Of a stretch of 64,000 nucleotides of DNA, positions 15,975 through 25,668 are shown one piece after another. The notes below the pieces were generated by a model. It saw only the letters and a list, made by a program, of their open reading frames with translations, was not told the origin of the DNA and searched no databases. The translations under genes were made by a program, and so were the position numbers. Source of the stretch: Cellulomonas sp. ES6 (GTDB lineage Bacteria; Actinomycetota; Actinomycetes; Actinomycetales; Cellulomonadaceae); contig NZ_CP125655.1 in assembly GCF_030053835.1 (NCBI RefSeq), positions 2,852,001 through 2,916,000 of the forward strand, read 5' to 3'. Positions within the stretch are counted from its first letter, which is position 1, and each line of letters opens with the position of its first letter.

Positions 15975-18263
15975 TCACGGGACCACCGCCATGCCCGGGC
16001 CACTGACGACCAGGCCGTCGGCCGACACCGACCAGGGGTAGGAGCCCGCGGTCAGGCCGGTGATGGTGCCCGAGAACGACCCCGAGCCCGTGCCGATCGT
16101 CTGCGAGACCGAGCCGATGGTGACCACCACCGGACCGCTGACCCCGGAGGTGACGGCGCTGACATTGACCTGGCCCGGCTTGCGGGAGTCGGAGGACACC
16201 ACGCCGGGGTTGATCTGGATGTTCGTCGAGGGTCCCTGCCCCGTGGTCGGCGTGCGCGGCGGATCCGCGGCCGCCGGGGTGGACGGGCTCGACGTGGTAC
16301 CCGCGGTGCCTGCCGAGCCCTTGCCGGTGGCCGCAGCGGAGGCCTGCGCGCGCGCCTCGGCCTGACGCTGCTGCTCGGTCAGCCACGCCGCCTGCGCGTC
16401 GCTCACGGCCTGCGACGCGCTCGCCAGGGCCGCGGTGGCCGCGGTCGCGTCGCCGGCGGCCAGCGTGAGGTCCTCGGCGGACTCGGCGTCGACCTCGCGG
16501 TCGCGCACGGCGCTGCCGGAGTCGATCGCGGCCTGGAGCCCCTGGCGCACCGCGTCGTCGGCGACCTGCTGCGCGCTGGCGGCGACCAGGCTCGCCGCGG
16601 CGTCGATCGCCGCCGTGAGCTCGTCACGCGCCTGCAGCCAGCCGTCGGTCGCCTGCTGCAGCTCCCACGCCTGCTGATCGGCGGCGACCGCCTCGACGGC
16701 CGCGGCGAGCACCGCGCTGGCGGCGATGACACCGCGGGTCGCCTGCTGCCACTGCGCGCTCGAGGCGTCCTCGGCGTGCTCGCCCGGGCGTCGGCGTGCC
16801 TCGACGGCCGCGGACAGCGCGGTGCTGAGCTCGTCGCGGACCCGCTCGTCGGTGACCTTGCCCTCGGAGTCCTGCAGCACCTGCTCGGCCGACTGGATCT
16901 GCTCGGCCAGGGTCATGCGCTCCTCGACCCACAGGCTGTAGGCGCTGGTCGCCGCGTTCTGCGCGACCGCCCGCCACCCGAGCGCCCCGGCACCACCCAG
17001 GACGACGACCAGGACGACCGCCACGACCAGCCACCAGCGCGGCCGGCGGGAACCCCTGGCCGGCGCCGAGGTGTCCTGCGCCGCGACCTGCGCCGGCACC
17101 GCTGCGGGCGCCTCGGCCAGCACCTCGGCCGGGACGTCGTCCACGTCGTCGCCGGGCACGTCCTGGCCGAGGGCCGCCAGGGGTGCGGTGTCGGCCTCGC
17201 GCGGACCCGGCGGCGGGCTCGCCAGCGCCTGCTCACGGGCGGCGGCGGCTGCCCGGCGTGCGTCCTGCAGCTGCCGTTCGGCGGCCTCGCGTGCCGCCTG
17301 CTGCGAACGCTCCTGCTCGGCTGCCCGCTGGGCGGCCTGGGCCTGCTCCCACGCCGCGATCGCCGAGCCGAGTGCGGCGGTGGCATCCGCGACGGTGGCC
17401 CGGGCGGTGACCGCGGCGGTCACCGCGGCGGTCAGCTCACCGAGCTCCTGGCTGGGTGCGGCGCCGAGCAGCCAGCCGGCGGCGTCGACCGCGTCCAGCA
17501 GCGCCCTGCGCCCGGCGGCTGCCTCGAGGTCGGCGGGCACGGCGGCCAACGCGGCGACGGCCGCGTCCACGGCCTCGCTCAGCGCCTGGTGCGCGGCGGC
17601 CCGTGCTTCCAGGGCGCGCCCGCGGGCCTCCTGCTCGAGGGCGGCTCGGCGCGCCGCCTCCCGCTGGGCGGCCTGCTCGGCGCGCGCCCGCTCCTGGGCG
17701 TCGCGCAGCTCTCGCGCCATCCGCGCCACCTGCTCGGCGCGCGCCCGCGCCTTGGCGGCCGCGGCCTCCCGCGCCGCGTGCTCGGCCGCCTCCCGGCTGC
17801 GCTCGGCGGCCATCGCCTCGCGCAGATCCCGCTGGGTGGCCCAGGCGTCACGGGCATCGATCGCCGCCACGTCGATCGCGTCGCCCTCTTCGCCGGCCAC
17901 CTCGGCGTCGAGGACGTCAGGCTCGCCCAGGTCGACGACCTCGGCGTCGACCACCTCGACCCCGAGGTCGTCGACGACCTCGAGGACCGCGAGCTCCAGG
18001 TCCTCGGGCTCGGGCGCGACGGGCTCGGTCGGCTGCAGGACAGGGACCAGCGCTGCGGACTGCGGGTCGGGCGGTGGCGTCTCGCTCGGCGCCGGCGGTT
18101 GGGCCACGGTGCCGCGGCGCCGTCCGATGCGCCGCCGCCCCTTCTTCTCGGGAACCGGGGCGTCGGCGGTTCGCGCGCCGGGCGTCACGCCGCCGGCGGC
18201 CAGCTGCTCGATCAGCGAGACCGGACGGGTGGGCGCGGCCTCGGGGCGCACGTCGGTGCTCAT
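15975..18263 (-). CDS. Large Ala-rich coiled-coil membrane protein with extracellular repeat modules
   Basis: 762 residues. Order: disordered Pro/Glu-rich N-terminus with a KKGRRRIGRRRG patch, charged segment rich in Val/Asp/Glu, long coiled coil (about 140-350), single membrane span (about 410-432, WWLVVAVVLVVVLGGAGALG). Then come extracellular helical modules each containing a V-x-D-x-x-VR-x-x-L core (VTDERVRDELSTAL, VADDAVRQGLQAAI), a Thr/Ser/Pro linker, and a C-terminal beta-rich domain (VNVSAVTSGVSGPVVVTIGS). The same extracellular module occurs in the 335-aa protein at 35188-36195. A cell-envelope bridging role in mating is inferred only. Start overlaps the upstream stop. Confidence 0.8.
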   Translation of the reverse strand: MSTDVRPEAAPTRPVSLIEQLAAGGVTPGARTADAPVPEKKGRRRIGRRRGTVAQPPAPSETPPPDPQSAALVPVLQPTEPVAPEPEDLELAVLEVVDDLGVEVVDAEVVDLGEPDVLDAEVAGEEGDAIDVAAIDARDAWATQRDLREAMAAERSREAAEHAAREAAAAKARARAEQVARMARELRDAQERARAEQAAQREAARRAALEQEARGRALEARAAAHQALSEAVDAAVAALAAVPADLEAAAGRRALLDAVDAAGWLLGAAPSQELGELTAAVTAAVTARATVADATAALGSAIAAWEQAQAAQRAAEQERSQQAAREAAERQLQDARRAAAAAREQALASPPPGPREADTAPLAALGQDVPGDDVDDVPAEVLAEAPAAVPAQVAAQDTSAPARGSRRPRWWLVVAVVLVVVLGGAGALGWRAVAQNAATSAYSLWVEERMTLAEQIQSAEQVLQDSEGKVTDERVRDELSTALSAAVEARRRPGEHAEDASSAQWQQATRGVIAASAVLAAAVEAVAADQQAWELQQATDGWLQARDELTAAIDAAASLVAASAQQVADDAVRQGLQAAIDSGSAVRDREVDAESAEDLTLAAGDATAATAALASASQAVSDAQAAWLTEQQRQAEARAQASAAATGKGSAGTAGTTSSPSTPAAADPPRTPTTGQGPSTNIQINPGVVSSDSRKPGQVNVSAVTSGVSGPVVVTIGSVSQTIGTGSGSFSGTITGLTAGSYPWSVSADGLVVSGPGMAVVP

Positions 18264-18853
18264 CGCGGCTCCTCGTCGCGTTCGGCCACGGGCCAGGTCC
18301 AGGTGAACGGCCCGGCTTGCGCGCCGTACCCGCTGCGGCGCTGGTCGGCGGACGTGTCGTCCGCGCCGCGCGCCTGGTGGCTGTCGAGGCACCGGGCCCC
18401 GGCGCCGATCTCGCCCAGCCGGGTGCGGGCGTGGGTCAGGTTGCTGGCGAACGCGATCGGTCCGGCGTGCTGGTTCGCGCCGTGGGTGGCGTGGTGCAGG
18501 CACATCAGGGCCCACAGCTCCTGCACCAGGTCCGGGTGCTTCGGCCAGCACGCCGGCACCACGCGCCGGGAGATGTCGTAGACCTCCACCAGCCACTCCA
18601 CGAAGTAGGCCAGGCGCCCCATCGCGGCCTCGACGTCGTGCTCGGAGGCGGCCGCCCACCAGAACACCTTGGGCGGACCGATGGGCGGGGCGTCCATCGG
18701 TTCGGCGGCTGCCGGCGCCGTCGGCACGGGCTGCTGCTGTTCGGCGGAGGCGTCGGCCAGGATGCGGGTCGCCGTGACCAGTCGGTCGGCGTCGTCGCTG
18801 CCGAGCGCGGCGAACGCGGCCTGGACGGCGTCGTCGTGCTCGCGGGTGCTCAC
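18260..18853 (-). CDS. DUF4913-like protein
   Basis: 197 residues. The segment RLAYFVEWLVEVYDISRR...CWPKHPDLVQELWALMCLHHAT has the Trp/His/Pro spacing I associate with DUF4913, a family found on actinobacterial conjugative elements. No signal peptide or membrane span. Both ends overlap neighbours by four bases. Function unknown; the assignment rests on pattern memory. Confidence 0.65.
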   Translation of the reverse strand: MSTREHDDAVQAAFAALGSDDADRLVTATRILADASAEQQQPVPTAPAAAEPMDAPPIGPPKVFWWAAASEHDVEAAMGRLAYFVEWLVEVYDISRRVVPACWPKHPDLVQELWALMCLHHATHGANQHAGPIAFASNLTHARTRLGEIGAGARCLDSHQARGADDTSADQRRSGYGAQAGPFTWTWPVAERDEEPR

Positions 18854-19074
18854 CGCGCCCCCGCAGCCGCGACCTGACCGCCGGCGGCCGCGAGCAGCCG
18901 GCCGGCGACCTGGAACAGGGCGGCGCGCGGGTCACCGCCGCCGGCTACCTGGCGGGTCACGGCCGCCAGGCACCCGTCGCACAGCGGCCCGAGGTCGGGG
19001 CGCTGCTCGGCGCCGGGACCCTGGCACAGCATGCAGCTGCGCTCCTGGGCGGTGCGCTCCTGGGCGCTGCTCAC
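18850..19074 (-). CDS. Small CxxC protein (74 aa)
   Basis: 74 residues with CMLCQGP and PLCDGCLAAV, two CxxC pairs 17 residues apart, typical of a small zinc ribbon. An Ala/Gly-rich helical tail follows. It is translationally coupled to the VirD4-like gene upstream and the DUF4913-like gene downstream. It may be a zinc-stabilised adaptor; no family recognised. Confidence 0.65.
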   Translation of the reverse strand: MSSAQERTAQERSCMLCQGPGAEQRPDLGPLCDGCLAAVTRQVAGGGDPRAALFQVAGRLLAAAGGQVAAAGAR

Positions 19075-20888
19075 TGCGCGCGCACCGGGTAGGAGGGGGC
19101 GACCTGGCCGGGCACGACCGGGTGCTCCTGGTGCCAGGCGAGCGAGGCGCGGACCTGCTCGGCCCAGGGACGCTGGGGCCAGTTCACCAGGTCGACCGCG
19201 ATCGGGCGGGTGCGCCCGGCCACGGCCAGTGCGAGGTCCTCGGGCAGGCGGCGCAGCTCGGCGGCCGAGACCAGGGGGACCATGTGCGGCTGTTCGGACA
19301 TGCTGGTCGTGGTCTGGGTGCTCCAGGACCGCGACGTCTGCTTCACGGTGCGCTCTCCGAGCATCGCGGACAGCTCACGCAGGTGCGGCTCGTCCATCGA
19401 CCCGCCGAGCAGGACCCGCACGGCGTTGTCCCACATCGACTGCTCGGCGTCGTCGCCGTAGGCGTCGCGGGCCTGCGCGCGGGACTGGAACGCCACGACG
19501 ACTTGCAGGCCCTCACCGGACCCTGCGGCCATCGCCTGCGGCAGAGCCGGCCAGGGGTGAATGTTGGCGATCTCGTCCAGGACCATCGTGACCGGGGGCT
19601 CCGCCCGCCCGGCCGGGGAGGTCTGGGCGGCCTCGCGGACTGCCTCGGCGATCGTGTCGAGCAGCATCGACATGAACCCACCGACCGACGCCCCGACTGA
19701 GGCCGAGTCCCGCCAGCGGGAGATCGGGTAGAGCGTGCCCGCCTCGGCGAGGAACGCCCGCGGGTCGAACGCGTCGGGGTCGCGCGGGTCGACGTCGAAC
19801 ATCTCCCGCACGGCCGGTACGTCGAGCGAGGCGAACGCCGTCTCGACCCCGAACCACTTGTTCGACCGCATGCGCGGGTCGTCGCCGCGCACGGCCTCGA
19901 TCGTGCGGTCCCACCCGGCGGCCGACTCCCGCTCGAGGATCTGCATGGCCTCGGCGGCCTGCAGGGGGGACTTCGACCACCGGTGCAGGTCGTGGATCGA
20001 GCGGTGCCCGATCGCCGCGGCGTGCAGCAGCGCCTGCACGATCCCGCCGGCGGAGGTGGCCCACACCTGGTTCTCCCCGGACAGGCCGGTGCGCGAGACC
20101 AGGGTGGCCGCGCGGCGCTGGGCGATCGCGGGGTCCTCGCAGCGGGCGAACGGCGGCCACTTGATCGTGGTCGCCCGATGGCTGACCCGCTCCGGGTCGA
20201 ACACCAGCACCGGGCCCGTGGCGGCGCGCAGCCCGATCGTGGCGGCCATGTTGTCCGCCCGGGTGGAGGTGGCCACCACCGCCCCGGGTGCCTCTGCGAT
20301 CGAGGCGATGAGCACGCCCAGGCCCTTGCCCGAGCGGGCCGGGCCCACCAGGTAGACCGGCTGCTCGCTGGAGACCATGACGTCGACGGTGCGCGAGGTC
20401 CCCAGCCGCCACGCGACGTCGGTCGCGGTCAGCTTGCCGGTCGCGGCCAGGGTCGGGCGCACCCGCTTGCCGCGCTCGAGCACGGCCGACGGGCCGACGG
20501 TGGTCTCGATCTCCCGGGCGCGGGCCATCCCGGGACGCGAGAGCAGGTCGTGGCGCTGGCGGGTCGCCGACAGGCGGTAGCGCACCCACCACACCAGCAG
20601 GCAGGTCGAGCCCACCAGCCAGCACACCAGGGTCAGCGCCCCGCCGATCGTCCGGGCCACGGGGTGCACGCCGACCGAGCCGGTCACGACGAGCCCGGCC
20701 AGCCACACCAGGGCGCCGGCGCCGATGACGCCGGTGATGGTCTTGTCATCGAGGTCGACCAGCACCCGGTAGGCGTTGGTGTGCCGGCGCAGCGCCCGGG
20801 CCACCGGCCCGCGGCTGATCCTGCGGCCCACGGCGCGGACCTTCGCGGTGAGCTGCTCGGCGTTCTCGGGCAGGGTCATGGTGCTCAT
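19071..20888 (-). CDS. VirD4/TraG-type type IV coupling protein
   Basis: 605 residues with N-terminal membrane spans (about 50-75 and 82-108), Walker A YLVGPARSGKGLG (about 179-191), and Walker B MVLDEIANIHPWPALPQ (about 432). The fold and motifs (ATSTRADN, NKWFGVETAFASL, QSRAQARDAYG) match TraD/TraG family ATPases that link the relaxosome to the mating channel. Start ATG 20888 overlaps the VirB4-like stop. Adjacent VirB4 and SCO6880 genes give the typical actinobacterial T4SS order. Confidence 0.93.
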   Translation of the reverse strand: MSTMTLPENAEQLTAKVRAVGRRISRGPVARALRRHTNAYRVLVDLDDKTITGVIGAGALVWLAGLVVTGSVGVHPVARTIGGALTLVCWLVGSTCLLVWWVRYRLSATRQRHDLLSRPGMARAREIETTVGPSAVLERGKRVRPTLAATGKLTATDVAWRLGTSRTVDVMVSSEQPVYLVGPARSGKGLGVLIASIAEAPGAVVATSTRADNMAATIGLRAATGPVLVFDPERVSHRATTIKWPPFARCEDPAIAQRRAATLVSRTGLSGENQVWATSAGGIVQALLHAAAIGHRSIHDLHRWSKSPLQAAEAMQILERESAAGWDRTIEAVRGDDPRMRSNKWFGVETAFASLDVPAVREMFDVDPRDPDAFDPRAFLAEAGTLYPISRWRDSASVGASVGGFMSMLLDTIAEAVREAAQTSPAGRAEPPVTMVLDEIANIHPWPALPQAMAAGSGEGLQVVVAFQSRAQARDAYGDDAEQSMWDNAVRVLLGGSMDEPHLRELSAMLGERTVKQTSRSWSTQTTTSMSEQPHMVPLVSAAELRRLPEDLALAVAGRTRPIAVDLVNWPQRPWAEQVRASLAWHQEHPVVPGQVAPSYPVRAQ

Positions 20889-22363
20889 CCGGCACGCCCC
20901 TCGTCGGTGTTGAACTTCTCGTAGGCCAGTGGGGGCACCAGGGGGTGCACCAGGACTGGGGTGTGGGCGCCGATCCGCCACAGCCCGACGCTCTGGGGCA
21001 GCCGGGTGACGAGGTCGAGCTCGGCGGGGGTGGGGCGGATCATCTCCTTGAACAGCGGCAGCGACTCGGCCGACTGGTTGTAGATGATCTTGATCGGGGA
21101 CTTCGAGATGATCCCGGCGACCTGGTTGCGGTGCGCGGAGTCCGACTCGCCGAACATCGACTGGTCGGCCAGCTCGTGGAAGATCAGCCAGGAGGACACC
21201 CGCCAGTCACCGGCCATCCGCAGCCGCTCGTCCATCGCGGCGACCTGGTAGGGGTTGCGCAGCTCGTCCCAGCCCTCCTCGGACACCACGACCCGGAACC
21301 GGCCGTCCCTCGAGCGCAGCGTGGCGTCGATCCACGACGAGATGCAGGCCGTGGCCACCGCCCGCACCTCGGGGGCCGCGTGCCGCATCGAGGAGGTGTC
21401 GACCACGGTCATCGGGCTGTCCGGGTCGAGCGCGACCGTCGAGGGCCCGTCGAACATCCCCGACATCGGGCCGGTGACCAGGCGCCCGAACATCAGCGAC
21501 AGCACCCGCGGTGCGTCCGGCCCGACCAGCTGCACCAGGTCGGCCGGCGGGTCGGTCAGGAACGCGACCAGGTCCCGGATCGTCGCTCCGACCGCGTGAG
21601 CCGACATGGCGGTCACCGCGGTGTCGATCGTGGTCTGCTCGAACTCGTCGAGCGCCTTGCCCGGGCGCAGGATCGCCACGATGGACCGCAGTGCGTTCCC
21701 GCGCCGGTCCTCCACGACCCGCTGCCACTGCTGGGGGTCGACGTCGCCGGGGCGGCGGCCCTCGTCCAGTGGGTTGATCACCGTGCCGACGCCGGGGCGG
21801 ATCACCACCCCGCCGACCGCGTAGCCGATCGGTGCCCACTCCCCCTTGGGGTCGGACTGCACGATCACGTGCCGCCCGGCCTTGATCAGCCGCACGATCA
21901 CGGTCTTGACGCACATCGACTTGCCGGACCCCATGATCCCGAACACCACGACGCCGGGGCTGGTGACCAGCCCGGCGGCGTAGGCACCCCAGGGGTCGAA
22001 GCAGAACACCGCCCCGGAGTGGGTGTCGATGCCGATGGCCGGGCCGGGGATGTTCGCGCTCGAGCCGGCCACGAACGGCGTCAGGACCCCGATGCGGGCC
22101 GTAGAGGTCTCGTGCAGCGGGGTCTTGACCCCCGGCGGGCCCCACATCGCCTGCTTGCCGATCCGGCCCCACCAGCGGCGCATCGGGATCTCGTCGAGCT
22201 CGCCGTCGTCGGCGACGTCGACCTCACCGTGCTTCGTGCCGTACTCGGTCAGGGCGGTGCTGGCCGCCTTGTGCCGGTGGCCGCGGGCGCGGCGGCGTTC
22301 GTGCCACGTCGCGCGGCGGGTGTCGGCGACCAGGACCCGGGGGGTGGCGTTCTTGCGGCTCAT
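20885..22363 (-). CDS. VirB4-like conjugation ATPase
   Basis: 492 residues, no membrane span. Walker A VVVFGIMGSGKSMCVKT (about 141-155), IVQSDPKGEWAPIGYAVGG, and Walker B-like RFRVVVSEEGWDEL (about 358). This matches the ATPase half of VirB4/TraC proteins, while the SCO6880 protein encoded upstream resembles the N-terminal half. It should energise pilus or channel assembly and substrate passage. It overlaps both neighbours by four bases. Confidence 0.92.
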   Translation of the reverse strand: MSRKNATPRVLVADTRRATWHERRRARGHRHKAASTALTEYGTKHGEVDVADDGELDEIPMRRWWGRIGKQAMWGPPGVKTPLHETSTARIGVLTPFVAGSSANIPGPAIGIDTHSGAVFCFDPWGAYAAGLVTSPGVVVFGIMGSGKSMCVKTVIVRLIKAGRHVIVQSDPKGEWAPIGYAVGGVVIRPGVGTVINPLDEGRRPGDVDPQQWQRVVEDRRGNALRSIVAILRPGKALDEFEQTTIDTAVTAMSAHAVGATIRDLVAFLTDPPADLVQLVGPDAPRVLSLMFGRLVTGPMSGMFDGPSTVALDPDSPMTVVDTSSMRHAAPEVRAVATACISSWIDATLRSRDGRFRVVVSEEGWDELRNPYQVAAMDERLRMAGDWRVSSWLIFHELADQSMFGESDSAHRNQVAGIISKSPIKIIYNQSAESLPLFKEMIRPTPAELDLVTRLPQSVGLWRIGAHTPVLVHPLVPPLAYEKFNTDEGRAG

Positions 22364-23808
22364 GCTCGCGGTCCGATCCCGAGCGGCAGGGAGGTGATGA
22401 ACGAGGCGAACTGCTGGCCGCGCAGCGCGTTGAGACGCGCCTCCCCGGTGTGGGTGTTGACGTACCCGATGGCCTCCTTGAGCTTGGCCAGGTCGGGCGC
22501 GGAGACGGTGACGTAGCCGGCGTACTTGGTGTCACCGAAGCCCAGGGACAGCTCCTGGCGGCGCTGGGCGAGCTCGCGGGCCTCGGCGTCGTGGTCGCTG
22601 GTCGTGGCCCGGCCGATCTTCTCGCTGATCCGCGCGACGGAGGAGTGCGAGGACTCCGCGCGGCGCAGCCGCACTTCGGCCTTGTGGATCGGCACCGGTT
22701 CCCACACCTGGGTGACCACGTGCGGGAACAGCCCGCCGCCCAGCAGCTCCGAGAGGTACCCGGCGGGGACCTCGGTGGAGGGCCACCGCTCGATCCAGAG
22801 CGTCTTGTGCACCGCGGAGTCGGTCACCAGGTGGTCGAGCTTCTCGTCGACCACGCCGGTCAGGACCGCGTCCTGGGGCAGGCACCCGTCCAGCTCGGCG
22901 AGCCAGGAGGCGGCCTGCGGGTCGAACGCCAGGCGCACCGCGCCGCGGATCTGCGCCTCGGACAGCCACGCGGCACCCTCGGTGCGCACCCCGCACGCCG
23001 GCAGGTAGGCCAGCATCGAGGCGATCCGGTCGGCCAGGACAGCCGACATGCCCGCGCGGCCGCCGCCGGCGGCGCGGATCTCCCCGCGGACCTTCTCCTT
23101 GGACACCGTGACCGCGATCAGGACGTCACGGTGCAGGACCTCCCCGAGGGTCGGGTGCTCCAGCAGCTCGGCGTACTCGTCATCGACCCAGCTGCCGATG
23201 CCGGGGCGGTCGAGCTCGGCCCGCGACCCGGGGAACGTGCGGGCGTGGGAGACCACCCGCACCACGCCCGCGAGGTCGGCCAGCGCCCGGCACATCTCGT
23301 CGAACGCCCGCGCCCGGGAGGCCTTGACCGCCGGGTCGGCGAGCATCCACCCGTGCGTCGCGACCCGCAGGACCGCGGTCGCGGTGCCCGCGGCCCGGTC
23401 CCACAGGAACGCCGCGCCGGCGAACCGGGTGCCGACCAGCGACAGGGTCTTGACCCGTTCGCCGACCGCGCCGGGCACGTTGATCCGCCCGAGCTCCCGA
23501 CTCGCCATCGGATCGATGACGGCCCGGGTCTGCCCCAACCTCCTGCGCAGCATGAACACCCCCAACGTCGCCACCCGCGACACGTACGAGCGGCCGGCCC
23601 AGGAGCCGGCCCCGAAGATCACCACCGGCAGCGACCACCACAGGGTCTGCAGCAGCCCGCCGGGCAGGTCCCCTCCCATGAACCGCACCGCGGTCGGAGC
23701 GACCCCGGCCGCGACGATCACCATCTGCGCCCAGCTGAGCCCGGCGACCACACCCGAGCGGGACAGCGGCGCGAACGACGCAACGGGAACGACGGACTGC
23801 TCTGCCAT
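22360..23808 (-). CDS. SCO6880-family conjugal transfer protein
   Basis: 482 residues: two N-terminal membrane segments (about 22-45 and 52-70) as in PrgI-like proteins, then a soluble region resembling the VirB4 N-domain (ATHGWMLADP, RALADLAGVVRVVSHARTFPG, ADRIASMLAYLPACGVRTEG). The combination is the SCO6880 family seen in Gram-positive actinobacterial T4SS, always next to the VirB4 ATPase. The start shares a base with the upstream stop (TGATG). Confidence 0.9.
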   Translation of the reverse strand: MAEQSVVPVASFAPLSRSGVVAGLSWAQMVIVAAGVAPTAVRFMGGDLPGGLLQTLWWSLPVVIFGAGSWAGRSYVSRVATLGVFMLRRRLGQTRAVIDPMASRELGRINVPGAVGERVKTLSLVGTRFAGAAFLWDRAAGTATAVLRVATHGWMLADPAVKASRARAFDEMCRALADLAGVVRVVSHARTFPGSRAELDRPGIGSWVDDEYAELLEHPTLGEVLHRDVLIAVTVSKEKVRGEIRAAGGGRAGMSAVLADRIASMLAYLPACGVRTEGAAWLSEAQIRGAVRLAFDPQAASWLAELDGCLPQDAVLTGVVDEKLDHLVTDSAVHKTLWIERWPSTEVPAGYLSELLGGGLFPHVVTQVWEPVPIHKAEVRLRRAESSHSSVARISEKIGRATTSDHDAEARELAQRRQELSLGFGDTKYAGYVTVSAPDLAKLKEAIGYVNTHTGEARLNALRGQQFASFITSLPLGIGPRA

Positions 23809-25661
23809 CAGCGACCTCCGAACAGCGAGGGACCGGACTGGCCCCCGGACGACGAACCAGGACCAGAAGGCCGGCGGACGCTGCCGCCACCCGGAGCGGT
23901 GCGGGGCCGCGACGCCCCGGTGTCCGCCGCAGGTGCGTCGGGCCCCGGCTGGTTGCTGCCGGCAGCGCCCTGCGCGCCACCACGTTCCGCAGTGGAGCCG
24001 CCGCCGCTACCTCCGCCCGGACCGCCGGGAGCGGTGCGTGCGGTCACCACAGATCCGGCGGCGACCCCGGACGCACCGGCCGAGCCAGCCGTCCCGGGCG
24101 CGCCTGCCATCCCGGACGAGCCACCCGCGGACGGCCCGCTCGAGCCGGGTGCGGTGAGCAGGTGGTCGTTCGCCCCGGACATCGCGGCGACCGCACTGCG
24201 CAGCCGGTCACCGGACTCCCCAGCGCCTCCGCGCCCGGCGGACGTGTCCTGCCCGGACGACGCGTCCGGGGTGCCCTGCGCGGCCGCGCCGGCCACCGCG
24301 CTGCGGACCTTGTCGATGCCGGACTTGACCAGACCGGCCCCGGCACCGACGGCCGCGCCCACCGGGCCGGCCGCCGCACCGGCGCTCGCCCCGGCCGCGG
24401 CACCTCCCGCGGCCGCGCCACCGGCCCCAGCGCCTGCACCGCCTGCCGCGCCGGACGCCCCCGCAGCCCCGGCCGGCGCCCCGGCGCCAGAGGTCGCCTT
24501 GGCTCCGGCGCCGCCGGCGGACTGCCCGGGGGTACCAGTGGGCTGCTGCCCGGGGTCGTTGCTGTTCGTGCCTGTGGCGGGTGCCGGGTTGTCGACGGGC
24601 TTGCTGGCGGTCGCGCGCGCCTTCATCGACTCCCGCACACGGTGCGTGGCCTGGTCGACCAGCCGGCTGGTCGCGGTCTGCCCGGCGCTGCGCAGCGGCG
24701 CGGCCGCCGCCTGCCCGGCGCGGGACGTCACCCTCGAGGCGCCGGCGTCGGCCAGCTGCCCACCGGCCCAGCCCATGACCGCCATCGACGCGGCCGGCGA
24801 CATGCACGCCATCCAGAGCCCGACCATCCCGGTGATCAGCGCGCCCAGGTCCGGGGACCCGGTGACCAGGTCCATCGCGAGCACGAGGATCCCCGCGGCG
24901 AACACCTTCGCCAGGATCAGCGCGACCACGGCCTGCGCCCACTTGGTCACGACCGGGCGCAGCGCCCGCCACCCCTGGGACATGACCGCGGCCGGGGCGA
25001 ACCCGACCAGCAGCAGCAGCGAGTAGTTCCGGAACGCCATCACCAGGGACAGCACCAGCGACGGCAGCCACAGCAGGACCGCCCACACCACGAGCATGAA
25101 CGGCTGGTTGCCGGCGTTGGCCAGCAGCATGGTGAACACCAGGGCGATGTCCTGCGCGGACCCGGACGTCGAGAGCATCCCGATCGCCAGGGCGTCGATC
25201 GCCGCGGTGACCTTCACGATCAGCCACACCGCGGTCGCGGTGGCCGGCCACGCGATCAGCGCCCACAGGGCTGCGTAGCCCAGGCGGGCGTGGTCACCGG
25301 CGACGATCGCGGCGATGACCTGCACCCCGCACAGGGCGACGGCCACCACGCCCATGACCATGCCAAGCTTGCCGGTCATCGCCGTGGCGATGTTCCACTC
25401 CCCGGCGCTGATCGAACCGAGCTGACCGGAGAACGCACCCGTGAGCAGGCCGGTCGTCGACCCGCTGAGCGCACCGGACCAGTCGGTCAGGACATCGTTG
25501 ACGTCCGGGAGCAGCGACCACGCCGAGCAGGCCGCAGCGACGACCGCGACGGCGAGCGCGCGGGCCCGCCGCGGCGCGCGGGTGATGGCGCGTCGCAGCC
25601 GGTGCGCGCGGTCGATCAGGCCAGCGCGCACCGGCTGCCAGACGGCAACGATCTCGTCCAT
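23808..25661 (-). CDS. VirB6/TrbL-like multi-spanning channel protein with Gly/Ala-rich tail
   Basis: 617 residues. After a basic N-terminus and one span (about 35-50) there are about six further hydrophobic segments up to residue 300, in the pattern of TrbL/VirB6 inner-membrane channel proteins. Residues 310-617 are low-complexity Gly/Ala/Ser/Pro with few charged residues, probably disordered. It couples to SCO6880 by TGATG and follows the small membrane protein gene by 7 bases. Likely the membrane pore of the mating apparatus. Confidence 0.85.
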   Translation of the reverse strand: MDEIVAVWQPVRAGLIDRAHRLRRAITRAPRRARALAVAVVAAACSAWSLLPDVNDVLTDWSGALSGSTTGLLTGAFSGQLGSISAGEWNIATAMTGKLGMVMGVVAVALCGVQVIAAIVAGDHARLGYAALWALIAWPATATAVWLIVKVTAAIDALAIGMLSTSGSAQDIALVFTMLLANAGNQPFMLVVWAVLLWLPSLVLSLVMAFRNYSLLLLVGFAPAAVMSQGWRALRPVVTKWAQAVVALILAKVFAAGILVLAMDLVTGSPDLGALITGMVGLWMACMSPAASMAVMGWAGGQLADAGASRVTSRAGQAAAAPLRSAGQTATSRLVDQATHRVRESMKARATASKPVDNPAPATGTNSNDPGQQPTGTPGQSAGGAGAKATSGAGAPAGAAGASGAAGGAGAGAGGAAAGGAAAGASAGAAAGPVGAAVGAGAGLVKSGIDKVRSAVAGAAAQGTPDASSGQDTSAGRGGAGESGDRLRSAVAAMSGANDHLLTAPGSSGPSAGGSSGMAGAPGTAGSAGASGVAAGSVVTARTAPGGPGGGSGGGSTAERGGAQGAAGSNQPGPDAPAADTGASRPRTAPGGGSVRRPSGPGSSSGGQSGPSLFGGR

Positions 25662-25668
25662 GGGTCGG

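Noticed and set aside
15891..18581. An 896-codon plus-strand frame opposite the 762-aa coiled-coil protein
   Set aside because: The minus strand shows a consistent domain order with membrane span and overlaps to both operon neighbours upstream; the plus frame is Arg/Gly-rich noise.
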